Assembly: GCF_001761545.1 (NCBI RefSeq)
Contig: NZ_CP017326.1
Coordinates: 434,001-498,000, forward strand
Direction of reading: 5' to 3'
Length of the DNA: 64,000 nt
Origin: Weissella soli
Lineage (GTDB): Bacteria > Bacillota > Bacilli > Lactobacillales > Lactobacillaceae
The notes under the pieces are model-generated. The model made no database searches. It was not told the origin of the DNA and worked only from the letters and a program-made list of their open reading frames with translations. Of this stretch, positions 43,308-53,726 are shown in pieces. A program made the position numbers and the translations under genes. The first letter of the stretch is position 1, and each line of letters opens with the position of its first letter.

Positions 43308-43329
43308 TGCTATAATGTAAGCGTAACCA
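43308..43329 (+). promoter_or_regulatory. Promoter and cre-like site of the AraC-GH3-MFS cassette
   Basis: An extended -10 (TGC TATAAT, 43308-43316) overlaps TGTAAGCGTAACCA (43316-43329), a cre-like sequence with one mismatch in the central palindrome. CcpA binding over the start site would repress the cassette on good sugars. Confidence 0.65.
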
Positions 43330-43360
43330 AATTATAGATTAAGGATCCTAAATTAAAATT

Positions 43361-44278
43361 ATGAGTTACATTTATGAGGAAATTAAACACATTACAGCAG
43401 TCGCAATTAATGTTTTTATCGCTTCAATCAACCATTCAAATTATCATTGGCATAATGATTATGAAGTTATGTTAGTGCTCGACGGGAGCGTTCGGTTAAG
43501 TTGCAAAAATCAGACAACTCTATGTTCGGCTGGAGATATTGCTTTAGTTAATTCACAGGAAGTACATGAGCTCATTGGTGAAGGTCAAGATAATTTGTGT
43601 CTCTTTGTACAAATTGATCGACAATTAATGAGTAATCCAAGTCACCCTGATGCACAGTATTATTTTTATCTGAATAGTGCAAGTGAAAGTTACGAACCTA
43701 AAGAAGGTTATGATGTTTTTCGACATACACTGGCAGAAATTGGATTGTTTGCAAAAAAAGAAGATCCAGGATCGCGACATTTATTGCAAGCAAATCTACA
43801 CCTTTTTTTGGCAGAACTCTACAAAAACTGTATTTATGATGTTCACCCTAACAGTAATGTAGCGGTCGATCAAGAAGATCTTAAGCTATTAACTTTAGTT
43901 TTGGACTATGTTCAACTACACTTTTCATCAAAAAATATTCATCAAGATATTTGTGAAGATTTAGGTGTTTCAGATAAAACTCTCTACCGGTTTTTGAAAA
44001 AATACTTGGGATTTTCATTAAAAGATCTCGTATTGAAAAATCGAATTGACCATGCTAAATATCTACTTAAATTTGAAGATAGGCCAATAGGTTATATTGT
44101 TTCAGCTTGTGGATTTGGCAGCGATAAATCATTTTACCGTGCATTTAAAAAAGAAGTTGGCATGACACCCGCGACTTTTAAACAATCGGATAAAATTATC
44201 GAAAAAACCTCTTCGGTTAAAAATTATTTTTCTACAGATTTGGGTAAAGCAATGCGACTATTACGAGAATGGGATTGA
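43361..44278 (+). CDS. AraC-family transcriptional regulator
   Basis: A 305-residue regulator. An N-terminal cupin sensor (HWHNDYEVMLVLDGSV, then SAGDIALVNSQEVHEL) is followed by a C-terminal double helix-turn-helix (DICEDLGVSDKTLYRFLKKYLGFSLKDLVLKNRIDHAKYLL and IGYIVSACGFGSDKSFYRAFKKEVGMTPA regions). It is clearly richer in A and T than its neighbours. It lies directly before a GH3 glycosidase and a sugar MFS carrier and probably activates them in response to a glycoside. Confidence 0.92.
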   Translation: MSYIYEEIKHITAVAINVFIASINHSNYHWHNDYEVMLVLDGSVRLSCKNQTTLCSAGDIALVNSQEVHELIGEGQDNLCLFVQIDRQLMSNPSHPDAQYYFYLNSASESYEPKEGYDVFRHTLAEIGLFAKKEDPGSRHLLQANLHLFLAELYKNCIYDVHPNSNVAVDQEDLKLLTLVLDYVQLHFSSKNIHQDICEDLGVSDKTLYRFLKKYLGFSLKDLVLKNRIDHAKYLLKFEDRPIGYIVSACGFGSDKSFYRAFKKEVGMTPATFKQSDKIIEKTSSVKNYFSTDLGKAMRLLREWD

Positions 44279-44325
44279 AGACCGATCAAAATGTTGCATC
44301 TATCATAGAAATTGAGGATCGTAGG

Positions 44326-46410
44326 ATGAAGGTAACAAGAGAATATCGCTTGAGTTTAACAGACAAAGCTCAGGCTATCGTTGACAAGCTTAGCTTAGAA
44401 GAAAAAGTTTCTTTGATGAGTGGGAAAGTAGACATTGAGTCGCTGATGGCTGAGGAAGCTCGCAATCCAAATGTGCATTACAATTATATTCCTTTTGGAG
44501 CAGGTGGTCTGCCTCAATTTGGTGTCGATGAAATGCTCTTCTGTGACGGCCCTAGAGGGGTTGTTAGTGGAACCGGACAATCGACTTGTTTTCCGGTATC
44601 AATGTTGCGCGGAGCTACTTTTGATCGAGAACTAGAAACCGCAATTGGACATGCTATCGGTCAAGAAACTAAAGCTTACGGGGGCAATTTATATGCTGGT
44701 GTGTGTATCAATTTACCCTATAACCCTGGATGGGGGCGTAGTCAAGAAACCTATGGTGAAGAAAGTTATCATTTAGGAGAAATGGGTAAGGCACTTACGG
44801 AAGGTGTTCAAGAAGAAAATGTAATGGCTTGCGTCAAACATTATGCCTTCAACCAAATGGAAATTTCACGTTTTAAAGTTAGTGTTGATACTGATAAGCG
44901 GACTGAAAGAGAAGTCTTTTTACCTCATTTTAAAAAGGTTATTGATGCTGGTGTCGCTTCAGTTATGAGCTCATATAATCTCTATGAGGGAGAAAAGGTG
45001 GGTCACCATAACTATTTGTTGAATGAGGTTTTAAAAGAAGAATGGAATTTTGATGGTTTTGTCATGAGTGATTTCTTCTTTGGTATTAATGATACTGTTG
45101 CAGCAGCAAACGGCGGTCAAGATATGGAAATGTGTGGCACTGAGTTTTTTGGCCCTCGCTTGGTCAACGCTGTGCGTGAGGGTCAAGTATCGGAAAGTAA
45201 AATTGATGATGCAGCGCTACGAATTGTGCGCACTATTTTGGCTTTTACTCAAAATGATGATAAAGCCTACGGAACTGATGTTTTAGCTAATCAAGAACAT
45301 GTGGCTTTAGCCTTACAAGCTGCACGTGAAGGGATTACGTTGATTAAAAATCAAAATGTCCTACCCTTAGATAAAAAAACAGATAAAAAAATTCTTGTTC
45401 TAGGTAAACTAGCTGAGAAAGAAAATATTGGCGATCATGGTTCTAGTCGTGTATATCCACCATACGTGGTTACCCCGCTTCAAGGACTTAGCAAAGTATC
45501 ACCTGAAAGTGAGTTGATCTACTATAGTGGTGAAGATCTAGCACATGCTAAAGAACTTGCAGAGAAGGCAGACGCAGTCATCTTTGTTGTGGGTTATAAT
45601 TACGACGATGAAGGTGAATATATCACTGAAGATCAAGAAAATAATTATACAGGTGCAGTTGGTGGTGATCGGACTAAATCACTCGGGTTACATGAAGATG
45701 AAGTAGCATTACTTAAAGCAGTCGGACCGGTCAATACTAATAGCATAGCAGTTCTAATTGGCGGTAATATGATTATGATGGAAGACTGGAAAGATACAAT
45801 TGGAGCTATTATGATGGCCTACTATCCAGGAATGGAAGGTGGCACTGCGATTGCAGAAATTATCTTTGGTGATGTGAATCCAAGTGGTAAATTACCATAT
45901 GTGGTTCCTTTCCAGGAGTCCGATCTGCCACAAGTTAACTGGGATACTGAAAGTCAATGGTACGACTACTATCATGGCTATACTAAGCTTGAAAAGGAAG
46001 GCACCGTGCCCTCAGTTCCATACGGATTTGGTCTCTCATATACAACTTTTGAAACTAGTGCTGCAAGATTTGAGGTTAAGAATCAATCGATCGAAGCACA
46101 GGTTACAGTTACCAACACTGGGGATCGTTCCGGTGATGAAATTATTCAATGCTATATCGGTTTTGAAAATTCATCAGTGGATCGTCCAGTTAAAATATTG
46201 AGAGGTTTTGAACGAGTCAACTTAGCTCAGGGTGAAAGTAAAACGGTTGCAATCACGGTACCGTTCGAAGAATTGACATGGTTTAATCCTGATACTGATC
46301 AATTTGAATTAGAATATATGGAGTATACAGTGTATATCGGTACAAGCTCAGCTAATGATGACTTGCTTGCAGGAATTGTAAGTTTACAGGGAGAAAGTTA
46401 CGATGTCTAA
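44326..46410 (+). CDS. Glycoside hydrolase family 3 beta-glycosidase
   Basis: A 694-residue cytoplasmic enzyme (no signal peptide). The GH3 N-terminal barrel contains LSLEEKVSLMSG, LFCDGPRGV, ACVKHYAFNQ and the nucleophile Asp in GFVMSDFFFG. The GH3 C-terminal domain follows (LVLGKLAEKENIGDHGSSR, VIFVVGYNYDDEGEY), and a fibronectin-III-like domain ends the protein. The ATG at 44326 with GAGG upstream is preferred; the frame opens earlier, inside the regulator's end. With the MFS carrier it should split imported unphosphorylated beta-glycosides. Confidence 0.93.
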   Translation: MKVTREYRLSLTDKAQAIVDKLSLEEKVSLMSGKVDIESLMAEEARNPNVHYNYIPFGAGGLPQFGVDEMLFCDGPRGVVSGTGQSTCFPVSMLRGATFDRELETAIGHAIGQETKAYGGNLYAGVCINLPYNPGWGRSQETYGEESYHLGEMGKALTEGVQEENVMACVKHYAFNQMEISRFKVSVDTDKRTEREVFLPHFKKVIDAGVASVMSSYNLYEGEKVGHHNYLLNEVLKEEWNFDGFVMSDFFFGINDTVAAANGGQDMEMCGTEFFGPRLVNAVREGQVSESKIDDAALRIVRTILAFTQNDDKAYGTDVLANQEHVALALQAAREGITLIKNQNVLPLDKKTDKKILVLGKLAEKENIGDHGSSRVYPPYVVTPLQGLSKVSPESELIYYSGEDLAHAKELAEKADAVIFVVGYNYDDEGEYITEDQENNYTGAVGGDRTKSLGLHEDEVALLKAVGPVNTNSIAVLIGGNMIMMEDWKDTIGAIMMAYYPGMEGGTAIAEIIFGDVNPSGKLPYVVPFQESDLPQVNWDTESQWYDYYHGYTKLEKEGTVPSVPYGFGLSYTTFETSAARFEVKNQSIEAQVTVTNTGDRSGDEIIQCYIGFENSSVDRPVKILRGFERVNLAQGESKTVAITVPFEELTWFNPDTDQFELEYMEYTVYIGTSSANDDLLAGIVSLQGESYDV

Positions 46411-47584
46411 TTTAAAATTAAAAATTGGTATCGTCAGTATGCTGGCACTAAACTTATCTAGTGTAGTCATTGGATCAGCGATTGTGGCGATCTCGCAGTC
46501 TTTCCCCCATACCCCGATTTCGACCATCCAGTTACTAAGCACATTACCTGGATTAGGTGTATTATTATCGACTTTGGTTGCGGGACAATTAGCGATGAAA
46601 TTCTCCAAAAAATATCTGGTATTGTTAGGAGTAGCGTTGGTGACCATTGCAGGGATGTTACCAGCTGTATGGCATAGTTCAGTTATTGGACTTTTGGCAT
46701 GTTCGGTGGTGCTGGGTGTTGGCCTTGGCTTTATTACAACAATTAATCCAATGTTAGTCTCGGAATACTTTAAAGGCGAGGAGCAATCTAGTATTCTTGG
46801 TATGGGAAACGGTGTGACTTCTTTGGTAGGTATGGTGCTGATTGCTGCGGGTGGTGCTTTAGGTGCGACACATTGGTATAACCTATATTGGGTATTTGGA
46901 ATTGGAATTTTGGTTTTCTTAGTGGTGCTAATCTGTTTACCTAAAGATTTACCACAAACACAGACTGAAGAGAATATCGGTAAGACGTCTACCTTATCAA
47001 TTATTAAGGCATTTAATCCTTCTATAATGATGATATTTGTCGCAGTTGCCATCATGGGAATCGCTTACACATCTTACCTTTCAAATTTATCGATCGTAGT
47101 CAATTCTAAAGGGCTTGGTGGTACGAGTCTTACCGGTATCGTCAGTTCAATTGGGACAATTGGCGGTATCATTGCTGGATTTGGCTTTAAATTCATTAGA
47201 AAAATGAGCAAGCCTAACACATTGGCTTTTGGGTTTATTTGTCTTTTAGTAGCGTTATTCTTAGGAGAATTTGCCACTAATGCCTTTATGTTAATCATCG
47301 CAGGTTTGCTGTCTAACATTAGTATGGTTACGATCACTTCAACAGCGCCGTTCTTGGCCGCGATGATTTCGGAACCTTATCAAATACCAATGGTCATGTC
47401 CATTTATAGCTTTATTAATGGGTTAGCATCAGCTTTAGCTCCAAAAATTATTAGTTTATTGGGCATCTCGGCTGGTGGTCATTCCTTTATATTTGCAGGT
47501 GGTTTGTGTGGCATAATGGCTGCTACTTTACTTATTAGTCAATTTGGTAAGAAAGCAGAGGGTGGTCAATTAGTATCAAAGTAA
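46403..47584 (+). CDS. MFS transporter
   Basis: A 393-residue major facilitator protein with about twelve helices. It has LSTLPGLGVLLSTLVAGQLAMKFSKKYLVLLG (motif A-like loop between helices 2 and 3) and a hydrophilic centre near residue 190 (DLPQTQTEENIGK). It overlaps the GH3 gene by eight bases. Context points to glycoside or oligosaccharide uptake; sequence alone does not fix the substrate. Confidence 0.9.
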   Translation: MSNLKLKIGIVSMLALNLSSVVIGSAIVAISQSFPHTPISTIQLLSTLPGLGVLLSTLVAGQLAMKFSKKYLVLLGVALVTIAGMLPAVWHSSVIGLLACSVVLGVGLGFITTINPMLVSEYFKGEEQSSILGMGNGVTSLVGMVLIAAGGALGATHWYNLYWVFGIGILVFLVVLICLPKDLPQTQTEENIGKTSTLSIIKAFNPSIMMIFVAVAIMGIAYTSYLSNLSIVVNSKGLGGTSLTGIVSSIGTIGGIIAGFGFKFIRKMSKPNTLAFGFICLLVALFLGEFATNAFMLIIAGLLSNISMVTITSTAPFLAAMISEPYQIPMVMSIYSFINGLASALAPKIISLLGISAGGHSFIFAGGLCGIMAATLLISQFGKKAEGGQLVSK

Positions 47585-47680
47585 TCCAAACTCGCGATGA
47601 CTTTGAACGGCATACTTGTTCTGAGGAAACAACTATTTGACTAGCTGCTTTCTGACAGTCGATTAGAATCCTATGATGAA

Positions 47681-47722
47681 TTTAAAAAACGAGTGCTCAA
47701 GTGGGGACACTCGTTTTTTAAA
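47681..47722. terminator. Bidirectional terminator between MFS and GNAT genes
   Basis: A perfect 15-bp stem (47681-47695 with 47708-47722) has T6 in one arm and A6 in the other, so it can stop transcription in both directions. It overlaps the last codons of the GNAT gene. Confidence 0.92.
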
Positions 47723-48161
47723 CAATTTCTTTAGTAAATAGCCGTATGGTTTGTCCAAAAATATTTGTAAACTGCGTCACCTCGGTAAATGCGAGGCGTT
47801 TTAGGAGGGCGATTGAAGCAGCATTGTTTCCATCAACTTCAGCCGTTATCGTGGTTTGGTGGTAGGTCTGTAGCAAGGCAAGCAAAGCAACGGTCATGAT
47901 ACCTTGATGTCGCCAATCAGGGTGCAAGAAATAGCTGATGACATGCGTCGTTTCAAGCCTTTGACTATCGATATCTTCGTCGAGAAAAATGCCACCAACA
48001 ATGGTGTTGTCCACACGAATGGCAACAGATGGGGTGGCTAAGTAATGGGTAAAGAGGGTGTGTAAATTACCAGTGACTTGTAAGGCTGTGTTGATGCTTT
48101 CCTCGCTCAGTAATTGGATAAAAATCGTTTCATTGGCTGGTTGCCAAGACCGTAATTCCAT
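47718..48161 (-). CDS. GNAT-family N-acetyltransferase
   Basis: A 147-residue acetyltransferase. The acetyl-CoA loop is HPDWRHQGIMTVALLALL near residue 80, preceded by the GGIFLDEDIDSQRLETTHVISYFL strand and followed by EVDGNNAASIALLKRLAF, the usual motif B. The acceptor is unknown. It is transcribed on the minus strand, with the shared terminator at its end. Confidence 0.88.
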   Translation of the reverse strand: MELRSWQPANETIFIQLLSEESINTALQVTGNLHTLFTHYLATPSVAIRVDNTIVGGIFLDEDIDSQRLETTHVISYFLHPDWRHQGIMTVALLALLQTYHQTTITAEVDGNNAASIALLKRLAFTEVTQFTNIFGQTIRLFTKEIV

Positions 48162-48223
48162 GGGGTATCTCCTCGAATATGATACAGCTAGCGTACCAAA
48201 TTTAAGATAATCTGCCTATCTGT

Positions 48224-48252
48224 TTGACATTCTGTTGAAAGTCCAGTAATAT
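48224..48252 (+). promoter_or_regulatory. Promoter of the lysP riboswitch
   Basis: TTGACA (48224-48229) and TAATAT (48247-48252) with a 17-base spacer; start expected near 48259. Confidence 0.9.
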
Positions 48253-48269
48253 CAATATTTGTAAATTAA

Positions 48270-48501
48270 ATATGACATAGAGGTCGCGATCAACATGAGT
48301 AGGTTCTGGAGCTGGCAAGCTTTGAAGGAATCAAAAGGGGCGGTTGCCGAAATGAATGGCTTGGCAAAGTCATTTGTTGGTCTATCCGTGAATAACGTAT
48401 GGACTGTCGCAGCAAAATTAGTCGGCTGCGGAGCGCTATCGACAAAACTAACGTACTTGATGAGTCCGTGGTCTGTTGTTTAGCAGGCTACGGATTTTTT
48501 T
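48270..48501 (+). promoter_or_regulatory. Lysine riboswitch (L-box)
   Basis: Conserved L-box pieces occur in order: AGAGGTCGCG, CAACATGAGTA, AAAGGGGCGGTTGCCGAA, GGACTGTCGC and GCGGAGCGCTATC. A terminator stem (48465-48475 with 48484-48494) and T7 run follow. Lysine binding should stop transcription before the downstream permease gene. Confidence 0.9.
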
Positions 48502-48539
48502 GTTCGTTCTGATAGACCTCTCTGGAAGGAGAATTGGTA

Positions 48540-50006
48540 ATGTCACAAGAATCAAATGGATTAAGGCGTACGTTGAAAACACGACACCTCTCAATGATTG
48601 CTTTAGGTGGAACGATTGGAACGGGGTTATTCTTGTCATCAGGAGCGACGATCTCGCAAGCCGGACCGTTGGGCGCGTTAACCGCTTATGCAGTCATGGG
48701 TGCGATGGTGTTCTTTCTTATGACCAGCTTGGGTGAAATGGCGACCCATAACCCAGTCTCTGGTTCGTTTTCAGTCTACGCAGACAAGTATGTTGAACCG
48801 GCGTTTGGCTTTGCTATGGGTTGGAATTATTGGTTTAACTGGGCCATCACGGTTGCGGTTGAAGCAGCGACCGTCGGCGTGGTCATGCAATATTGGTGGC
48901 CATCTATTCCTGGTTGGATTTGGGCCGGCGCAGTGTTGCTCTTGATTACCTTGATCAACCTGTTCTCAGCACGGGCCTATGGTGAAACAGAATTCTGGAT
49001 GGCCTTGATTAAGGTGATTGCGGTCATTTTGTTCATGATTGTCGGTGTGCTAACCATCCTTGGGATCATGGGTAACCAACCAGATGTGGCCAACAACTTA
49101 TCCGCAGATGGTCACCATGGTTTCATTGGTGGTGCGGCTGGTATTTTGTCAGTGTTTATGGTCGCTGGTTTTTCATTCCAAGGAACTGAAATGGTTGGGA
49201 TTACTGCTGGTGAATCAGAAACACCAGAAACCTCAGTACCAAAGGCAATCTCACAAGTGTTCTGGCGAATCTTGTTGTTCTACATCTTAGCCATTTTTAT
49301 CATTGGCGCAATTATTAACTATAAGGATCCATCATTATTAAAGGCTTCAGAATCAAATGTGGCCGTGTCACCATTTACGCTGGTGTTTAAGCAAGCAGGG
49401 TTTGCCCTGGCTGCCTCAGTAATGAACGCGGTCATCTTGACCTCAGTCATCTCGTCAGCTAACTCAGGCGTCTACGCTTCATCACGGATGTTGTGGTCAA
49501 TGGCGCAAAAGGGGATGGCACCAAAAATTTTTGGTAAGACCAATACTCGTACCGGTATTCCTGTACCGGCCTTATTGTTGACAGTGGCCGTTGGTTTGTT
49601 CTCATTCCTGACAAGTGTTTTGGGACCAGACATCTACTACTACTTAGTCGCTGCTTCAGGGTTGACCGGATTTATTGCTTGGATTGGGATTGCGGTATCA
49701 CATTATCGTTTCCGCCGGGCTTGGATCAAGCAAGGACATAGTGTTTCAGAATTACGTTACCATGCTAAGTGGTTCCCATTTGGACCAATTTTGGCTTTGA
49801 TTTTGTCATTCGTCGTTGTGATCGGACAAGATACCAGCTCATTTGCCGGTTCAATCACGCATTGGAACTGGGAAGCGATTATTACGACCTACATGTCAGT
49901 ACCATTATTCTTAGTGTTGTACTTTAGTTACAAAATCAAGAATAAGAGTCGGGTACGTAAGTTGGAAGATATCGATTTGTCATCTTCACACTCTGACGTT
50001 GAATAA
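48540..50006 (+). CDS. lysP: Lysine-specific amino-acid permease
   Basis: A 488-residue APC-family permease with twelve helices. HLSMIALGGTIGTGLFLSSGATISQAGPLGALTAY is the usual helix 1-2 start, with ETEFWMALIKVIAVILF and GFSFQGTEMVGITAGES in the middle and SGVYASSRMLWSMAQKGMAPKIF later. GGAAGGAG precedes the ATG at 48540. The riboswitch upstream supports lysine as the substrate. Confidence 0.94.
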   Translation: MSQESNGLRRTLKTRHLSMIALGGTIGTGLFLSSGATISQAGPLGALTAYAVMGAMVFFLMTSLGEMATHNPVSGSFSVYADKYVEPAFGFAMGWNYWFNWAITVAVEAATVGVVMQYWWPSIPGWIWAGAVLLLITLINLFSARAYGETEFWMALIKVIAVILFMIVGVLTILGIMGNQPDVANNLSADGHHGFIGGAAGILSVFMVAGFSFQGTEMVGITAGESETPETSVPKAISQVFWRILLFYILAIFIIGAIINYKDPSLLKASESNVAVSPFTLVFKQAGFALAASVMNAVILTSVISSANSGVYASSRMLWSMAQKGMAPKIFGKTNTRTGIPVPALLLTVAVGLFSFLTSVLGPDIYYYLVAASGLTGFIAWIGIAVSHYRFRRAWIKQGHSVSELRYHAKWFPFGPILALILSFVVVIGQDTSSFAGSITHWNWEAIITTYMSVPLFLVLYFSYKIKNKSRVRKLEDIDLSSSHSDVE

Positions 50007-50029
50007 AAAATATCACAAGATTAGCGACG

Positions 50030-50057
50030 AGCACCTCGAATATTCGGGGTGCTTTTT
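50030..50057 (+). terminator. Terminator of lysP
   Basis: An 11-base stem (50030-50040 with 50043-50053, one T-G pair at its middle) with a two-base centre that will open to a small loop, followed by T5. Confidence 0.9.
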
Positions 50058-50078
50058 GTTAGCTCTGACAAAAAATAT

Positions 50079-50107
50079 TTGTAATACTCTAAAAAAGAGT
50101 ATTACAA
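50079..50107. repeat. Perfect 12-bp inverted repeat upstream of pyk
   Basis: TTGTAATACTCT (50079-50090) and its complement (50096-50107) are separated by five As. There is no T-run. It may be an operator or a processing stem. Confidence 0.6.
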
Positions 50108-50144
50108 GTGAATTTTTCACATAAGTAAATTTATAAAAATTAAT

Positions 50145-50158
50145 TGTATCCGCTTTCA
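50145..50158 (+). promoter_or_regulatory. cre-like site upstream of pyk
   Basis: TGTATCCGCTTTCA fits the cre consensus with one deviation. It lies about 110 bases before the predicted start, a distance used for CcpA activation of glycolytic genes rather than repression. Confidence 0.55.
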
Positions 50159-50234
50159 TTATTGTGGCAATGCGTTACAGGCTATAAAGCCTAATTTGAC
50201 GGGGATTTTCGCTTGTGAAATACCGCATATTTTA

Positions 50235-50263
50235 ATGACATTTTTGCAGAAAAACGTTACAAT
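50235..50263 (+). promoter_or_regulatory. pyk promoter
   Basis: ATGACA (50235-50240) and TACAAT (50258-50263) with a 17-base spacer; start expected near 50270. Confidence 0.75.
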
Positions 50264-50317
50264 AGTGCTAGTTAGGTATGTTATTTACCGACAAAATAAA
50301 AGGAGATTTTTCAAATC

Positions 50318-51736
50318 ATGAAGAAGACCAAGATTGTTTCAACACTTGGACCTGCATCAAGCGATGTAGAGACGATTGCCAAGTTGATCGACGCCGGCGC
50401 CAACGTTATGCGTTTTAACTTCTCACACGGAGACCACGAAGAGCACATGGGTCGTATGAACGCTGTGCACGAAGCTGAAAAGGTTACTGGCAAGCGTGTC
50501 GGAATCTTGTTGGACACGAAGGGGGCTGAAATCCGTACTACTGTTCAATCAACTGGTAAGATCGAATTTAACATTGGTGATGTTGTTCGCATCTCAATGG
50601 ATGATTCTTTGGAAGGTACCAAAGAAAAGATTGCGGTGACTTACCCAGGATTGTACGACGACGTGAAGGTCGGCGGTCATGTTTTGTTTGACGACGGTAA
50701 GTTGGACATGGTCATCACTGAAAAGGATGACGCAACCAAGGAATTAGTTACTGAAGTTCAAAACCACGGTTTGTTGGGATCACGTAAGGGTGTTAACGCC
50801 CCTGGTGTTTCAATTAACTTGCCAGGTATCACTGAAAAGGATGCGGATGACATTCGTTTTGGTTTGACGCAAGGTATTAACTACATCGCTGCTTCATTCG
50901 TTCGTAAAGCCGAAGACGTGTTGGAAATTCGTGCCATCTTGGAAGAGACTGGTAACGAACATGTTCAAATCATCCCTAAGATCGAATCTCAAGAAGGTAT
51001 CGACAACATGGATGCAATCTTGGCTGTTTCTGATGGTTTGATGGTTCCTCGTGGTGACATGGGTGTTGAAATTCCAGCAGAAAATGTTCCTTTGGTTCAA
51101 AAGGAAATGATTCGCAAGATGAACGCGGCTGGTAAGCCAGTGATCACTGCGACTGACATGTTGGACTCAATGCAAGAAAACCCACGTCCTACACGTGCCG
51201 AAGCTTCCGACGTTGCTAATGCTGTCTTTGATGGTACTGATGCAACGATGTTGTCAGGTGAATCAGCTAATGGTGATTACCCTGTCGAAGCCGTTGCAAC
51301 GATGGCCCGTATCGATGAAAAGGCTGAATCAGCCTTAGCTTTGAACGGCCGTCACGTTGATAACTTTGATGCGTCAGACACGACTGAATCAGTCGCTGCA
51401 GCCGTTGCCGAAGCAACTAAGAACATTGATATCAAGGCCATTGTGGCTTCAACTAAGTCTGGTTACACAGCTAAGTTGATCTCAAAGTACCGTCCAAATG
51501 CTGATATTTTGGCATTGACGTACGATGAGAAGGTTGAAAAGGGCTTGATGCTGTACTGGGGTGTGCAACCAGTTATCGCTGAAGCACCAGCTGACACTGA
51601 TGCCATGATCGCAGCCGCCAAGAATTTGGCAGTTGAAAAGGGCTTGGCAGTCAAGGGTGATAAGATCATCGTGGTCGCTGGTGTTGCGGAAGCCGCTGGT
51701 TCAACTAACTTGATGACAATCCAAACAATCGACTAA
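50318..51736 (+). CDS. pyk: Pyruvate kinase
   Basis: A 472-residue enzyme that makes pyruvate and ATP from phosphoenolpyruvate. MKKTKIVSTLGPAS, NVMRFNFSHGDHEEH, LLDTKGAEIRT and IIPKIESQEGIDNMD hold the active site, and MVPRGDMGVEIP and TATDMLDSM complete the barrel. It lacks the extra C-terminal PEP-utilising domain found in bacilli and many lactobacilli. Its codon use is strongly biased, as expected for a highly expressed gene. AAAGGAG precedes the ATG. Confidence 0.97.
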   Translation: MKKTKIVSTLGPASSDVETIAKLIDAGANVMRFNFSHGDHEEHMGRMNAVHEAEKVTGKRVGILLDTKGAEIRTTVQSTGKIEFNIGDVVRISMDDSLEGTKEKIAVTYPGLYDDVKVGGHVLFDDGKLDMVITEKDDATKELVTEVQNHGLLGSRKGVNAPGVSINLPGITEKDADDIRFGLTQGINYIAASFVRKAEDVLEIRAILEETGNEHVQIIPKIESQEGIDNMDAILAVSDGLMVPRGDMGVEIPAENVPLVQKEMIRKMNAAGKPVITATDMLDSMQENPRPTRAEASDVANAVFDGTDATMLSGESANGDYPVEAVATMARIDEKAESALALNGRHVDNFDASDTTESVAAAVAEATKNIDIKAIVASTKSGYTAKLISKYRPNADILALTYDEKVEKGLMLYWGVQPVIAEAPADTDAMIAAAKNLAVEKGLAVKGDKIIVVAGVAEAAGSTNLMTIQTID

Positions 51737-51801
51737 ACTTACTAATCAGCGCTACCCATATTATGGTTGATATGCTGGCGTTATCGGTAAGATTATTGAA
51801 G

Positions 51802-51832
51802 AGACGTACGTTAAAAGCGTGCGTCTTTTTTT
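51802..51832 (+). terminator. Terminator of pyk
   Basis: AGACGTACG pairs with CGTGCGTCT (one mismatch) around a seven-base loop, followed by seven Ts. Confidence 0.88.
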
Positions 51833-51912
51833 GTGGCGTCAACTGACATATCAGCTACTTTTGGCATCGTGCCCCAAAATCATAATTGGCAGACACAAGG
51901 TAAAAACGGGCG

Positions 51913-51941
51913 TTGCAAACGCTTACAAAATGAGTTATGAT
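51913..51941 (+). promoter_or_regulatory. cre-overlapped promoter of the beta-glucoside locus
   Basis: TTGCAA (51913-51918) and TATGAT (51936-51941) are 17 bases apart. TGCAAACGCTTACA, a cre site, covers the -35 (51914-51927), so CcpA should block this promoter on glucose. Confidence 0.85.
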
Positions 51942-51954
51942 AAAACCATAAATT

Positions 51955-52053
51955 GGATTGTAACCACGGCGGTGGGCAAAACCAAACGATTAGCGCATGA
52001 TTTTTTTGTGGTTCCACGAAAGATATTATGGCGATTGTTTGGTTTTTATTTTT
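51955..52053 (+). promoter_or_regulatory. RAT antiterminator site 1 with overlapping terminator
   Basis: A 29-base ribonucleic antiterminator (51955-51983) begins GGATTGTAACCAC and ends GGCAAAACC, the BglG/LicT target form. The AAAACCAAAC of its 3' end is also the left arm of a terminator closed by GTTTGGTTTT (52037-52046) and a T-rich run. A bound antiterminator protein would block the terminator. Confidence 0.92.
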
Positions 52054-52076
52054 GGCATGAACGATGGTTGGACGGC

Positions 52077-52138
52077 GCTAGTGAATGATGGTTCAATAGC
52101 ATTCACTAGCTGAAGTTAGGTCACCAGTGCGGCTGGTG
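52077..52138 (+). repeat. Two hairpins in the leader of the 6-P-beta-glucosidase gene
   Basis: GCTAGTGAATG (52077-52087) pairs perfectly with 52100-52110, and CACCAG (52122-52127) with CTGGTG (52133-52138). Neither has a T-run. They lie in the 165-base stretch between the RAT terminator and the gene, which otherwise holds nothing recognisable. Confidence 0.65.
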
Positions 52139-52208
52139 CCCACTTACCCGGTATACAATACCAATGGTGATAGTCGGTTAAGCGTGAAACGTCAATTGTA
52201 TTAAATAA

Positions 52209-53675
<1,467 letters not shown>

Positions 53676-53683
53676 ATTAGATA

Positions 53684-53712
53684 TTGTAAGCGTTTACAAA
53701 GTGAGTTATAAT
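53684..53712 (+). promoter_or_regulatory. Second cre-overlapped promoter, before the antiterminator gene
   Basis: TTGTAA (53684-53689) and TATAAT (53707-53712) are 17 bases apart. TGTAAGCGTTTACA (53685-53698), a perfect palindromic cre, covers the -35. Confidence 0.88.
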
Positions 53713-53726
53713 AAGATTATAAACTT

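Noticed and set aside
46384-47055. Minus-strand frame of 223 codons inside the MFS gene
   Set aside because: It is a reverse-frame shadow of a membrane protein gene.
50100-50121. Rex-like operator GTGAA-TTT-TTCAC before pyk
   Set aside because: The centre is three bases, whereas Rex sites need four between the same half-sites, so spacing is wrong.
51819-52088. Open frame of 89 codons between pyk and the glucosidase gene
   Set aside because: It runs through the pyk terminator, the cre promoter, the RAT and the RAT terminator, so it is not a gene.
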